Positions 31,440 to 32,020 of a stretch of 32,020 bases of DNA are shown here, piece after piece. The translations under genes and the position numbers were made by a program. Under the pieces are notes generated by a model. The model searched no databases and had not been told where the DNA came from. It saw nothing but the letters and a program-made list of their open reading frames with translations. This stretch comes from Bacteroidota bacterium (GTDB lineage Bacteria > Bacteroidota > Bacteroidia > Bacteroidales > Dysgonomonadaceae). Position 1 is the stretch's first letter; every line of letters starts with the position of its first letter. The stretch is from assembly GCA_023418255.1 (NCBI GenBank), contig JAEZZZ010000034.1, positions 1 to 32,020 on the forward strand, written 5' to 3'.

Positions 31440-31778
31440 ATAAAACGAATAATTTTAGTTTTTTTTATCTATTATCATCCTTTTCTTACCTTTTTAAGTC
31501 GTATAGTTCCCCTATAAATCCAATCATTTCCCTGCATTATATAGTTATAGGAATATGTTTTCGAAGCATTAGGCACACAAATATCCTGACGAAAATCAAA
31601 TAGACTTTCGTTAAAAGATATCAATTCCCGCTTCGAACTCTTACGGTTCTTACTCGGCGTTCAACACGGATTGTCTGCTAGAGTCAGTTTGCAAATCGGA
31701 GTATAACATCCACCACAAATATAAAGGCTTTACAAACAATCCGACTGCTTTCGAAAAGCACAAACATGTTGTTCACTC
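31440..31778 (-). ncRNA. non-coding end of the IS110-family element, candidate bridge-type RNA
   Basis: About 340 bases without a plausible gene lie between the tRNA promoter and the transposase stop. On the minus strand, shortly after the transposase stop, CGGATTGTTTG (31743-31733) can pair with CAGACAATCCG (31677-31667), 11 pairs including one G-U, enclosing a 55-base loop. A smaller GAAC/GTTC hairpin lies just beyond. IS110-family elements encode structured bridge RNAs in a non-coding end; in the IS1111 group this is downstream of the transposase, as here. The RNA and its boundaries are inferred. Confidence 0.3.
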
Positions 31779-32020
31779 TTAAGAAGCAGCTTTTTTCTTC
31801 AGATGGTACGCTTGATCAAAACTTTCGTGTTTAGAAAGCAGTGTCCAAATAATAGTCAGCATTTGTCTTGCTATGGCAATAATGACGGCATTGTGATGTT
31901 TTTTCATTCCTCTCAAATGCCAGAAACGGCAGTAAAATACGGAATCTTTCGTTCGTGCGGCTCCCCATGCACATTCCATCAAGGCTTTTCTAAGATACTT
32001 GTTCCCGTGTGTTATTTTGC
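31779..32020 (-). CDS. IS110-family transposase, C-terminal part (cut by window edge)
   Basis: The last 80 codons or so of a leftward gene whose start is outside the window. The protein reads ITHGNKYLRKALMECAWGAA, then RGMKKHHNAVIIAIARQMLT and IIWTLLSKHESFD. The GNKYLRKAL...AW pattern followed by a basic helix and the AxIAIARQML helix is typical of the transposase_20 domain of IS110-type DEDD recombinases, which carries the catalytic serine just upstream. The stop is at 31779-31781. The visible part has no frameshift. It is followed by a long non-coding end. Confidence 0.82.
   Translation of the reverse strand, partial: KITHGNKYLRKALMECAWGAARTKDSVFYCRFWHLRGMKKHHNAVIIAIARQMLTIIWTLLSKHESFDQAYHLKKKAAS

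Overview
The window looks like chromosomal DNA from a member of the order Bacteroidales (phylum Bacteroidota). The signs are a SusC/SusD pair with an ECF sigma/FecR switch, the phylum-specific ribosomal string rpmB-rpmG-DUF4295-ftsY, a two-gamma-cluster ferredoxin Kor operon, DUF4230, DUF4468 and DUF2520 genes, and repeated TAnnTTTG promoter elements (the Bacteroides -7 box) in front of many genes without obvious Shine-Dalgarno sequences. Base composition is AT-rich.

Layout. 1-1866 is a scrambled left edge: the start of an IS1595-family transposase, a small membrane ORF, a frameshifted membrane-protein fragment that now runs in frame into the ATPase domain of a bacteriocin-type ABC exporter, and an 11-unit, 21-bp tandem repeat. 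2085-10474 is core metabolism: an L-threonine dehydrogenase-like SDR (-), a DEAD-box RNA helicase (+), the ferredoxin-korA-small membrane gene-korB-korC operon (-), and a leftward group with kdsC, a DUF2520 gene, ribH and a TPR membrane protein. 10672-15529 runs rightward: a secreted DUF4468 protein, rpmB, rpmG, DUF4295, ftsY, rimO and a double-HU protein with a C-terminal membrane helix. An IS630-family remnant follows it directly.

15949-28181 is one leftward polysaccharide-utilisation-type locus. Read in transcription order it is ECF sigma factor, FecR anti-sigma factor, SusC with an STN signalling domain, SusD, a secreted endonuclease/exonuclease/phosphatase-fold enzyme, a Tat-signal Gfo/Idh/MocA oxidoreductase, and a 1131-residue exported HEAT-repeat protein ending in two DUF1080 domains. 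No recognisable glycoside hydrolase or polysaccharide lyase is in it. An oxidoreductase plus DUF1080 domains suggests the oxidise-then-cleave (3-keto-glycoside) route of glycan breakdown, here apparently outside the cytoplasm. A perfect 32-bp palindrome separates susD from the enzyme genes.

28534-32020 holds a DUF4230 gene, a small membrane protein, a GNAT acetyltransferase, a secreted protein whose reading frame is broken exactly at an A8 run, a tRNA-His, and the C-terminal part of an IS110-family transposase with a long non-coding flank that could carry its bridge-type RNA. The best candidates for something not yet described are the hydrolase-free oxidoreductase/HEAT-DUF1080 locus, the A8 frameshift gene, the unlabelled 52-residue membrane gene inside the kor operon, and the IS110 non-coding end.
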